From CAYSWV01 sp964434865 (lineage in GTDB: Bacteria; Cyanobacteriota; Cyanobacteriia; Thermostichales; Thermostichaceae): DNA of 64,000 nucleotides. The position numbers and the translations under genes are program-made. Shown here piece by piece: positions 27,331 to 36,400 of the stretch. The stretch's first letter is position 1; every line of letters starts with the position of its first letter. The notes under the pieces are model-generated. The model had not been told where the DNA came from. It searched no databases and worked only from the letters and a program-made list of their open reading frames with translations. The stretch lies in the NCBI GenBank assembly GCA_964434865.1, contig CAYSWV010000022.1, positions 1 through 64,000 of the forward strand, given 5' to 3'.

Positions 27331-28398
27331 TTAGCTCAACAAGGATCCCATCGGATCCAAAGTCAAAATCTGCGCAATTTCATCAGTTTGAAATCCTAAC
27401 GCCATCGGTCTCTTCACACCGGGTAACACCGCCACATCGTAAAGCTCTGTGATCACGCCTTCAATGCGAACCCCGTGAAGAATCTGACTAGTTTTCAAAT
27501 CAATCACTAGAATGCCACATTGAGGTTCGATCCGCTTAGCTGCCAAAGTTTCACCCAACACTAGTCCTGCAAATGTATCATCTCTAGGCTTGGAGAGACC
27601 TACAATAGCATAGTGGTTCCAAAACGCTAAGCCACGGCAGTAACCTGGACAAAAGACTACGCCTTGAAAAGAGTGTGTAGCCAGATCAATGTAGCCTAAT
27701 TCACCCGTCCCTGAGTTCAGCACCCACAATTGATCTTGATAGTATCGAGGCGAGTGCGGCATCGATAGCCCTTGGACCACGATATCTCCTGAAGGAACCT
27801 CAACCATACAACCCCCCGACCGTCGCTGTGAGCGCCACCCATTGACAACATCTGTCTGGCTGACACAGGTGACATACCGAGGCTGCCCCTCAACCAGTGC
27901 GAGTCCACTTAAATGGCAGCGATCTTCATTGATCACGCTGGAAATAAAAGGAGGATGCCATAGAGGTTGACAACTGTTGCGATCACTGACGGTTGTGAGG
28001 CAATTTAAGACGGTGCTAACCATGATCAAACGCCCTTGATGATCGACAACAATGTCGTGAGTATCTAAATCTCCAGTTGTATAGGCTACTCGAGGAATAT
28101 AGAGTTTGTCGTAGCCCTGAAAAAATTGTCCAGGTTGCAACACATTAGTCAATTGCCACAATTGATACTTACAAGCCACATACAATGTTTCAGCTTGCAC
28201 AAATAAACCCATGGGCCGAGGAAACTGGCGCTGATGAGCTGAGAGTGATCCTTGAGGATCAAGACCCAGAAAGCCTAACCAGTTGGTTTGATAGGTTGTA
28301 AAGGCGAGGCTAATGCCCTCATCTGCGAGCCAGCGGAGAAACAAAGAATCAGCTAGCACTTTGGGTGGGCTTGATGAAGGCTTGGATCCAGATGTCAT
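27331..28398 (-). CDS. TIGR03032/DUF4915-like beta-propeller protein
   Basis: A 355-residue protein of the TIGR03032 type. Signatures include FTTYQTNWLGFLG, then RPMGLFVQAETLYVACKYQLW, DTHDIVVDHQGRLIMVSTV, and HSPRYYQDQLWVLNSGTGEL. The regular beta pattern suggests a six- or seven-bladed propeller. Family members are common in cyanobacteria next to tetratricopeptide and glycosyl genes, but the biochemical role is unknown. The frame stays open to a TTG at 28434. I took ATG 28398, though it lacks a strong ribosome site. Confidence 0.78.
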   Translation of the reverse strand: MTSGSKPSSSPPKVLADSLFLRWLADEGISLAFTTYQTNWLGFLGLDPQGSLSAHQRQFPRPMGLFVQAETLYVACKYQLWQLTNVLQPGQFFQGYDKLYIPRVAYTTGDLDTHDIVVDHQGRLIMVSTVLNCLTTVSDRNSCQPLWHPPFISSVINEDRCHLSGLALVEGQPRYVTCVSQTDVVNGWRSQRRSGGCMVEVPSGDIVVQGLSMPHSPRYYQDQLWVLNSGTGELGYIDLATHSFQGVVFCPGYCRGLAFWNHYAIVGLSKPRDDTFAGLVLGETLAAKRIEPQCGILVIDLKTSQILHGVRIEGVITELYDVAVLPGVKRPMALGFQTDEIAQILTLDPMGSLLS

Positions 28399-28714
28399 AG
28401 GCAGTAAAATTGACTTGATAGCTACTATTATCAACAGAGAGAGCCAATGAGCTACTCCCCATTAAGCAAAGTACAGCGGGTTCATGACCAAAGACAGGTA
28501 CCTTAGTTGATCCTGCTTCTAAATTAGGCTGCTCAAAACCTCAAGCCACTATGGATCTAGTGCAGCCAGCACAATTTGAGCACTCGTCACATAATTGCTT
28601 AACCGTTTCTGGTTTGCCTGATGAATAGCCTAAATCCCTGCTGATCGCTTCAAGCCCCTGAGCTGATTGGACCCTCAGGACACGCTAAGCTTGAGGCAGT
28701 CAATTTAAACCAAT

Positions 28715-28736
28715 GATCTGATATGGATCTGATATG
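28715..28736. repeat. 11-bp tandem duplication overlapping the msrA start
   Basis: GATCTGATATG occurs at 28715-28725 and 28726-28736. The second copy supplies the msrA start codon (ATG 28734). The first ATG is out of frame, so the duplication may affect initiation. Confidence 0.85.
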
Positions 28737-29243
28737 GCATTAGCAACATGGGGCGCGGGGTGTTTCTGGGGTGTTGAAGCTGCCTTTCGTCAAGTTGAGG
28801 GGGTGCTTTCAACCTCAGTGGGGTATATGGGTGGGCATTTTGAGAATCCCTGCTACCTAGATGTGTGTGCCCGAATCACAGGTCATGCTGAAGTCGTTCG
28901 ACTGGAGTTTGATCCGACCCAGGTTACCTATGAGCAACTCCTTACGGTATTTTGGCGCATTCATGACCCTACCAGCTTGAATCGGCAGGGACCTGATCGG
29001 GGCGAGCAGTATCGTTCCGTGATCTTTGTCCACACCTCAGAGCAATGGCAGCAAGCCCACACCTCAAAACATCAATTAGACCCATCCCAACATTTCGATA
29101 AACCCATTGTGACCCAAATAGCATGGGCTTCCACCTTTTGGTTAGCTAGCGAGGAGCATCAGCAGTACTTTGAAAAAAAAGGTCGATCGGTGCCTGCCAA
29201 ATCTGTGTCCAGGGCTACCTCAAGTGGATCAATCTCCCCATAG
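28734..29243 (+). CDS. msrA: peptide methionine-S-sulfoxide reductase
   Basis: A 169-residue enzyme that reduces the S-epimer of methionine sulfoxide in proteins with thioredoxin as donor. The catalytic motif GCFWG carries the nucleophile Cys10. Other family residues are VGYMGG, ITGHAEVVRLEFDP, and FWRIHDPTSLNRQGPDRGEQYRS. The motif YLDVCARITGHAE differs slightly from the usual YEDVCSGRTGHAE. The last 20 residues are low-complexity Ser/Lys, and the resolving Cys usual in this tail is absent. It is a single gene. Confidence 0.95.
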   Translation: MALATWGAGCFWGVEAAFRQVEGVLSTSVGYMGGHFENPCYLDVCARITGHAEVVRLEFDPTQVTYEQLLTVFWRIHDPTSLNRQGPDRGEQYRSVIFVHTSEQWQQAHTSKHQLDPSQHFDKPIVTQIAWASTFWLASEEHQQYFEKKGRSVPAKSVSRATSSGSISP

Positions 29244-29597
29244 TCACCCAAAATTTGAATCAAAAAACTTACTAACTTAGATAAAGCTGCCCTCTACGAT
29301 ACTATTGTGACTACTTCTATTATTTTGAAGGGTTTTGGATTTTACATCATGACTTTAGCTACCTTTCACTAACTGCATTAGATTTATCCTATACTTGAAT
29401 TGCTAATTTTGACAGTTTAATTAAAGTTAAATTGATCTCAGTTCAACTAAACTTAAGCCGTTTGATGATAGCCTACTTAAAGTTAACGCTACCGAGTTCC
29501 TGATCACGCTTGAATTTATACTACTTACATTAGTGATTTGATAAGTGGATCTGTAGCAATTTTGATCTAGCTTTTTCTGTGAGGAACTCTAAGCTAG
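29244..29597. other. A+T-rich intergenic region, no gene seen
   Basis: Located between msrA and the poly-Asp lipoprotein gene. It is dense in TTAA and TAAACTTAA-type runs. No ORF or RNA recognised; the promoter of the downstream gene should lie here. Confidence 0.5.
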
Positions 29598-30824
29598 GTG
29601 AGTTATGGCTTGAAGCGCATTGAAACTGTGAGGTTGATTCTATTGAAACCCTTAAATCTAATTCAACAAGCTGCAGTACCTATTGCACTGGCACTATCAC
29701 TGCTCCAAGGGTGTGGTAGCTCAGTTAACTCCTTAACAGCGGCATCTAATTCTATCGGTGAGTCACCGGTAACACTAGTAGAGGATACCTGCTTTGCTGG
29801 TGAGGTAACCTTTAATGGCTCAATCTCTACCGATCCTAGTTTTGAACTAGACGGTGCTACTTTCGTTCGGGTTGAGATCCCTGAGGCGCCCTTTTATGCA
29901 GCTCTGGAAACGGATGCTAACAAGCCGATTGATCCCCAATACTGTGCTGAATCAGCCACCAAACTGATCTATCAAAATGATCCTGATGATGTCACATTTG
30001 ATGATTATGTTCTGGTTCGGTCCCTCATTACATTGCCACTGAACCTTCAGAACGCTGCTAACATTTCTATTATTGCTAATGATCTGTTCCCACAGCGATT
30101 CCATCCCTACCAGCCCTCCGATTTTTTACCTGTTCCTAATGCTATCAATGTCAATTTTGTGATCCGAGGTGACTTGTTTGCCCCTGATCTACTGGATGCC
30201 ACGGTAGTTTTTGCAGCTTCTCTGCTACCACCCAACTTACGAACTATAGAAAACATTGTGATCACCGTTAATGCAGTCTTTCCTATCATTAACTTACTGA
30301 TCATTGAGGTTATTGCTGTTCCACCAGCTATTCCAGAGCCAATCGTTTTACTTAACCCGGTATCTGGCAATGCTGGAGAAATTGTGATCTCTGTGCAGAA
30401 GCCTGGACTGACAACTGAAAGTCTTTTCATCGGTGGTGCTGAGTTTGTCCAATCAGATGTGACCATTGAGCCTGGATTTACTAGCTATCTAGCAACGGTT
30501 GCATCCAGTTTGATCCCAGTAGCTTTTGATAGACTTTTGATTCCAGGTGTAGATAACACTCACTGCGTCATTGTGCATAGCGCTGGGACATCACCACTCA
30601 CATCTATTCCCTTAGCGATCTCACAAGGCTGTTTGCTAATTACTCCCACCCCCACTCCTACAGTAGTTCCTCCCACCCCCACTCCTACAGTAGTTCCTCC
30701 TACCCCTACCCCTACTCTCACACCTCCTGATGATGATGATGATGACGATGATGACGATGACGATGATGATGACGATGACGATGACGATGATGATGATGAT
30801 GATGACGATGATGATGATGACTAA
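29598..30824 (+). CDS. lipoprotein with (PTPTP) linker and 31-residue poly-Asp tail
   Basis: A 408-residue protein I do not recognise. Translation appears to begin at GTG 29598. The N-terminal signal ends in a lipobox (LLQGC, Cys39), so it should be an envelope lipoprotein. Residues 40-345 form a beta-rich domain with several NxxI(V)I segments and no known motif. Near residue 350 three PTPTPTVVPP-type units form a Pro/Thr linker. The protein ends in 31 consecutive Asp codons (30729-30821, GAT/GAC mixed), then TAA. The tail would be strongly anionic and is likely to bind Ca2+ or other cations. The trinucleotide run is prone to length change. Confidence 0.75.
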   Translation: MSYGLKRIETVRLILLKPLNLIQQAAVPIALALSLLQGCGSSVNSLTAASNSIGESPVTLVEDTCFAGEVTFNGSISTDPSFELDGATFVRVEIPEAPFYAALETDANKPIDPQYCAESATKLIYQNDPDDVTFDDYVLVRSLITLPLNLQNAANISIIANDLFPQRFHPYQPSDFLPVPNAINVNFVIRGDLFAPDLLDATVVFAASLLPPNLRTIENIVITVNAVFPIINLLIIEVIAVPPAIPEPIVLLNPVSGNAGEIVISVQKPGLTTESLFIGGAEFVQSDVTIEPGFTSYLATVASSLIPVAFDRLLIPGVDNTHCVIVHSAGTSPLTSIPLAISQGCLLITPTPTPTVVPPTPTPTVVPPTPTPTLTPPDDDDDDDDDDDDDDDDDDDDDDDDDDDDDDD

Positions 30825-30916
30825 GGAGGAACTTAGAACAGATCCTAAGCTTGTCATCTGATAGCTAGATGCAAGTAAAGCTCAACCTGAACTAAGACTC
30901 TAATCCAGGGCGTCTA

Positions 30917-31441
30917 TTAGATGCTTTCAACATCGCCAGTAAATTCCACTGGGTTAGAAAAACACTCAGCGTATATCTCAAAACTTGAGGCTATTGACTG
31001 GCCCATTTGATCGACAGCTATAAGTGTTTTTTCATAGTGATCGCCATCTTCAATCAGGAAATACTCAATGAAAAACTTAAGAGTGCGACCCAGCTGAATG
31101 TCATAGCCTTTTGGAGGTAGTGCCATAGGACGCATTTGGATCTGATGCCCACTTCGTCCCCAGTCACGAACCCACCAGGCTAGAAACTCAAGGCTTAACC
31201 AAGCCTCTGAAGATCGCTCGAAGATCACCTCAGTTTGAACCATTACTTCATGGTTGAGACCACCATCGGTTCGCATAAGGGCAACCTGGGGTAGATTGGC
31301 AAACTCTCCAGGTAGAGACAGATCACCGACGTTAATACCAGCTAGGGGCTTGGGACTACAAAAACAGGCCACAACACCTGGTAGTGCAGAAATGGCATCC
31401 ACGAGCTTTTGGACTTGTGAGGGAAATTCCAAATCTACCAC
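30917..31441 (-). CDS. hypothetical protein
   Basis: A 174-residue protein I do not recognise, probably read from GTG 31441. It has mixed alpha/beta composition with no signal or membrane segment. Notable features are a Trp-rich helix (LSLEFLAWWVRDWGRSG) and a C-terminal acidic beta section (FFIEYFLIEDGDHYEKTL). It follows another small unknown gene on the same strand by 104 bp. It is convergent with the poly-Asp lipoprotein gene, with no terminator obvious in the 92-bp gap. Confidence 0.6.
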   Translation of the reverse strand: MVDLEFPSQVQKLVDAISALPGVVACFCSPKPLAGINVGDLSLPGEFANLPQVALMRTDGGLNHEVMVQTEVIFERSSEAWLSLEFLAWWVRDWGRSGHQIQMRPMALPPKGYDIQLGRTLKFFIEYFLIEDGDHYEKTLIAVDQMGQSIASSFEIYAECFSNPVEFTGDVESI

Positions 31442-31545
31442 TCCATGTAATCAGGATGTTGTCATCCTATCGGATCAAGAACTGTGTTTGGCGATCACCT
31501 CAGTTGATCTGGTAGTGCTCTCTTGCCGAATCTGGCTAGCTGGAG

Positions 31546-31806
31546 TTAGACTGTTGACTTGCTAAATGGACCATAAGTTTCTTGAAGCCATGACTGGGCA
31601 GGTTTAATGGTAAGTTGAGTTAATTGTTGGTTAATCCAGCTTGAATTAAAATTTAGTTCAATCTGAGGTTTGGGATGCAATAACGCAAAATCTGCTAAGA
31701 CGAGTGCAACATAGTGCTCAGCAAAAGCCCCCGCCAGAGACACCCAGATCCGATCCGCTAACTCGATAGCCTCCTGCATCACTTGTTGATCAAGTTGGAG
31801 GTTCAC
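31546..31806 (-). CDS. small hypothetical protein
   Basis: An 86-residue protein, read from GTG 31806, with a helical N-terminal half (MQEAIELADRIWVSLAGAFA) and a basic/amide-rich C-terminal half. No family is recognised. It lies just upstream of the 174-residue unknown gene on the same strand, and the two may be cotranscribed. It could also be spurious. Confidence 0.45.
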   Translation of the reverse strand: MNLQLDQQVMQEAIELADRIWVSLAGAFAEHYVALVLADFALLHPKPQIELNFNSSWINQQLTQLTIKPAQSWLQETYGPFSKSTV

Positions 31807-32527
31807 CTGATATCAAAGCTTACATCCGCTCGATTGATTTTGAAGGGAAGGCAGCCTCAGCTCAGGTTGAGTTTATTGAATAGGGAGGAGTCCGATAGAC
31901 TGATTTCTTTGTTCTGTTTAAAGTTCAAGGCAGCTGGAAAATTAGTGGCAAAGTGTACTCATCTCATTCCCGCAGTTGATCAATTAGCTTGAAGCTAAGA
32001 CTCAGCTGTATCGGAGCTAGATCACCATTTCTGGCAAACAGAAATCAATGAATAGGCTCTGCAAAGTCAGCAGGGTCATTCGCTTCGGGAACGTGAGATC
32101 CTCTAAAATACCTATCTGATTAGCTTCTGACTTCACGTGATAGTCAATACAGCTCATCTAGATCGCTTGAGATCTAAATAAAATGTTACAAAATCTTTCA
32201 GTTTTCGGTGTCACCCTTGGGCATCGACTTGGATTGTACATATAGTTTTTGATTAATCCCAAGACCTCAGTAGATTTACACAAAACACTATATCAAGTTA
32301 AAACATGTTGACTCAAGACGTACATACAAGATAGTAGACCTTTTTGGAATCCGATCTTTTTAGGAGAGGTTTAAGCGAAATTACTCCTGCTTTTGTCTAG
32401 TTTTGTCGTGTAGGCTATAGGCTACTGATTAAAATTGTCTAGATGATAGCTAAGACAAATGGCCAGCTTTACCAGTTTGACCGTCTTTTTAGATTAAGAT
32501 TTGTAATAGAACTTGATAGGAGAAGGG
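31807..32527. other. intergenic region upstream of the phototaxis operon
   Basis: About 720 bp without a credible gene on either strand. It should hold the promoter of the cheY-cheW-MCP-cheA operon. A+T-rich DNA with several TTGA and TAAT clusters is seen, but no single -10/-35 pair is convincing. Confidence 0.5.
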
Positions 32528-32893
32528 ATGGCAACCGTACTTGTTATTGAGGATAGTTTGACCGACGCTGAACGGATCACCCAGTTTCTGAAGCAGTTGG
32601 GTCTGATGGTGATCAGCACTCGCAGTGCCGAAGAAGCTCAAAGTCAGCTCCAAAGTCAAAAACCTGATCTGGTGATTCTAGATGTCATTTTGCCAGGTCA
32701 GAGTGGTTTTGAGATCTGTCGAGAGCTTAAGTCAGATCCCGCAACGCAAGGGATTCCGGTAGTCATTTGTTCTACCAAAGATACCGATGCGGACAAGATG
32801 TGGGGCAACATGCTTGGGGCTGATGCTTATCTAGGCAAGCCTGTTGATCAGGCTGAGGTCCAGCAAGTTGTTCAACGATTGATTCGGACTTGA
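32528..32893 (+). CDS. CheY-like response regulator (PixH/PtxB-type)
   Basis: A 121-residue single receiver domain. It shows the acidic pair VIEDS, phospho-acceptor Asp52 in VILDVILPG, the Thr/Ser position in VVICSTKD, and Lys in YLGKPVD. ATG 32528 is chosen over the TTG at 32513 because TAGGAGAAGGG lies just before it. It heads an operon with CheW, a photoreceptor MCP and hybrid CheA, so CheA is its likely kinase and pilus motility its likely output. The 3' end of the gene is copied in a 15-bp tandem duplication (32877-32906). Confidence 0.92.
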   Translation: MATVLVIEDSLTDAERITQFLKQLGLMVISTRSAEEAQSQLQSQKPDLVILDVILPGQSGFEICRELKSDPATQGIPVVICSTKDTDADKMWGNMLGADAYLGKPVDQAEVQQVVQRLIRT

Positions 32894-32906
32894 TTGATTC
32901 GGACTT
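32877..32906. repeat. 15-bp tandem duplication at the cheY stop codon
   Basis: GATTGATTCGGACTT is present at 32877-32891 and 32892-32906. The first copy encodes the last residues of the receiver protein; the second is non-coding. Confidence 0.9.
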
Positions 32907-32917
32907 AAGGAGGCGCT

Positions 32918-33463
32918 ATGGATCCACTGCAAGTATCTGCTTTAGCTCAGACCCTGGATCGGCAAACTGGAGATCGACACGCTAGCCCGCTTCCCCAAGC
33001 TGGGGGCAATCCAGAAACTCGGTACTTGCAGGTGTCCTTGGATGCCCAAACCCCTTTGCTTGTCAGACTGCTTGATGTTGCTGGCATTGTGTCCTTATCT
33101 GCAGAAGCCATTTTACCGATTCCCTCGATGCCCCCGGCCCTGGTTGGCTTGACAGAATGGCGCGGTCAACTACTTTGGATTCTCGATCTCGCTTATTTCC
33201 TTCAAAAAGCTCCCTTAAGTCACCATGACTCCCGGTCTCTAACTTTGATCGTTTTCAGTCTGGAATCAACGTACCTAGGGGGACTGGTTTGGCAGGTTGG
33301 CGATATTATGGCGTTAGATCTCACGCAGCTTCAATCTAGTTCAACCCATGTTATTGATTCTACTTTGTCTCCTATGATTCACGGTATTGTACCCCAATCC
33401 GGTACACCAGTATTAGACACTAAAGTGTTATTTGAAAAAGCTTGTCAAACCAAAGTTACATAG
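32918..33463 (+). CDS. CheW-like coupling protein
   Basis: A 181-residue CheW-domain protein that would bridge the photoreceptor MCP to CheA. The N-terminal 35 residues are a variable extension. The CheW fold then shows LLDVAGIVSLSAEAILPIPS, then ALVGLTEWRGQLLWILDLAYF and the C-terminal VLDTKVLFEKA. AAGGAGG precedes ATG 32918 by about 5 nt. It sits in the pixI/ptxC position between the receiver gene and the MCP. Confidence 0.88.
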   Translation: MDPLQVSALAQTLDRQTGDRHASPLPQAGGNPETRYLQVSLDAQTPLLVRLLDVAGIVSLSAEAILPIPSMPPALVGLTEWRGQLLWILDLAYFLQKAPLSHHDSRSLTLIVFSLESTYLGGLVWQVGDIMALDLTQLQSSSTHVIDSTLSPMIHGIVPQSGTPVLDTKVLFEKACQTKVT

Positions 33464-33492
33464 CATACCCATCATATGATGAGGATAGCATC

Positions 33493-36400
33493 ATGAGTCA
33501 ATCGTTTTTAGATTCCTTGTTAGGCAAAATCTTGTTTCGGTCTGTTGGGTCACCCTCTTCCGATCCTGACACGGCTAGTACTGAGACCCTCTCTAGCTCT
33601 CCTGATGATCCACCTCCTCTAGCTCAATCTTCAGACCAACTATCTTCTCAAGAGCAATTGCCTTCAATGTCTTTTCCGCCCAACCCACAAACTTCAGACT
33701 CTCATCAGCCTTCGTTAGAGTCCCCATCAACTTCAGATTCAGAGTCCCCGCAATCTATTCAGTCAGAGGTTCCGTTAATGCAGACACCATCAGAAACGTC
33801 CACCCCGTCTCATCTTACTCATGGAGTCAAGAGTCAAAATGGCCAAAACGGTCAGAATGGCCAAAATGGTCAGAATTCAGTAAGTCTGCGGGATGTTAAT
33901 AACAGTCTGGCTTCACTTAAGATCGCGTTGCAAAAAACTCATAGCCCTAAAGCAGCCAAACTGAGAGAAGGCTTGAAAAAAATTGAGCGCTACATTCAAC
34001 AAGCGGCGGCCCAGTCGACCATTGATACGCTGCCCCTCACAACCGTTAGCGAGCAGTCTATGCGGGAGATCATCCTAGCGTTGGCTCAGCAAATGCAAGA
34101 AGCAACCACGCTTGAGGTGTTGGCCACATTGGTTGTGAATGAATGTCGGCGACTCCTAGATGTTGATCGGGTGTTGCTGTATCAGTTCCAGGGTGACACT
34201 CAAGGAGACCTACTCGCTGAGTCAGTGGCCTATGGTTACACACCAGCTCAATCAGAAGATCTCCCGATTGTTACCTTTGGAGCTAGGGATCGGCAGGCTT
34301 ATGCAGACCAATTTATCTTACAACTCGATACGGCTGATATCGAATCATTGACCCCCTATCAGATCCAGCTTTGGGATCGATTTCAAATTCAGGCTTGCTT
34401 GAGCATTGTGATTACTGTTTCTGGAGACCCGTGGGGTTTGCTTGTGGTTAACCAGTGTGGCCAGGAGCGGAACTGGAGTCAGGTTGATCTGAATTGGTTG
34501 TATGAAATTAGCCGAGAATTAACGGTGCGGTTGCAAAGTTTGGATTACACGCATCAAATCCAAGAACAGTCTCGTATCAACCTGATCTTAAATCGGATTA
34601 CTGATCAGTTATGGCGCTCCTTTGAACTCGATCGGGTTTTTCGACAAGCGGTCAGGGAAGTGCGCCAGTATTTGCGGGCTGATCGAGTTGCTATCTATCA
34701 ATTTGATCCAGATTCTAACCACTCTGTTGGCCAAGTAATTGTTGAAGACCTGCAACCAGGATTTGTGTCTGCCCTAGAGGTCAAAGTCGAGGATCACTGC
34801 TTTGGATCGCATACTGAGGGCTATCGGCAAGGACGGTACTGGGCGGCGACTGATGTTTATGCTCTGGGGCTGGCAGACTGCCACTTAGATACCTACCGGC
34901 AATTTCAAGTGAGAGCTAATCTTGTCATCCCTCTCTTGAAAGAAAATGAGCTTTGGGGCTTGTTCTGTATCCATCAGTGCAGTGGTCCCCGGCAATGGCG
35001 TGAGATCGAGATTCAGTTAGGCCAGCGAGTGGCGGCTCAGTTGATGGCAGCCTTACAGCAAGGCACCTACTTAGAACAAGTCCGCTCACAAGCCAAGCAG
35101 TTGCAACTGATCGCCGATCAAGAGTACCTGGTGAATAAAATTGTGCAGCGGATCAGCGAATCGCGTGACTTGCGCCAGTATTTCCAAACCACCGTGCGCG
35201 AAGTCAGACAGTTTTTGAAAGCTGATCGAGTCGCTGTTTATCAGTTTGATGCCGATTCAGGCTACAGCATTGGCCGTGTGGTGGTAGAGGATCTACAGCC
35301 TGGGTTTGTCTCAGCTTTAGAGATCACAGTTGAAGATCGTTGCTTTGGATCTCATACCGAGAGTTATCGGCAGGGCCGCTATTGGGCTGCTAATGATGTT
35401 TATGCCTTAGGTCTGCAGAAATGCCATCTCCAAACCTATGAACAATTCCAGGTCCGAGCCAACTTAGTGGTGCCCCTCCTTAAAGATAATGATCTCTGGG
35501 GTCTATTTTGTATTCATCAATGCAGTGGCCCTCGACAGTGGCAAGAGTCTGAGATTCAGTTTGCACAGCGGATCGCCAGCCAATTTACCATTGCTATGCA
35601 ACAGATTGCCTACCAAGAAGCCCTCCTAGAGAAGTCAAATGAGCTTGAGCAAACTGCTGAACGAGAACGCTTAGTCACTCAGATTGTGCAGCGGATGCGA
35701 CAAACCGGTGATATGCGAGAGTTTTTCCAAACTACGGTGCAGGAAGTCCGCCTCCATCTCAGAACTGATCGTGTTGCTATTTATCAGTTTGATCCCGGAT
35801 CAGATTATGGTATGGGCCAGATCATTGTGGAATCTTTGAAGCCAGGGGTCAGCTCTGCTCTCAATATCAAAGTTGAAGACAAGTGCTTTGGTGATCATGT
35901 CAATAACTATCGCCAAGGTGGCTACTGGGCCGCTCATGATGTCTATGATCTGGGTTTAGCTGACTGCCATCTAGATACGTACCGGAAGTTCCAGGTGCGG
36001 GCCAATCTGGTGGTGCCGCTATTTAGAGACAATGATCTCTGGGGTCTCTTCTGTATTCATGAATGCCAGGGACCTCGGCATTGGCAAGCTGGTGAGATCC
36101 AATTTGCCCAACGGATTTCGTCCCAATTCACAGTAGCTATGCAGCAGTTGGCCTATCTAGAGCAGGTACAAGAAAAGTCTAATGAGTTGGCTCGAGTGGC
36201 AGAGCAAGAGCGCTTGATTACTAAAATTGCTCAACGCTTACGGCAAGCTGAGGATATTGAGGGCGTCTTAAAAACAACAGTTCGAGAGATCCGGTTATTA
36301 CTGGGTGTGGATCGAGTCGGATTATTCCGGTTTTCACCAGAATCGAATTATGCCTCAGGTGAGTTTGTGGTTGAAGATGTCTCTGATCCCAAGTATTCAG

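Noticed and set aside
30636..30857. Minus-strand frame rich in Ile and Val, membrane-like
   Set aside because: It is the antisense of the GAT/GAC run and PTPTP linker of the poly-Asp lipoprotein, so its hydrophobic look is only the complement of Asp codons.
33838..33880. Short repeats that could suggest a CRISPR array
   Set aside because: They are in-frame codons for a QNG repeat in the receptor N-terminus, with no spacers. No CRISPR array or cas gene was seen in the window.
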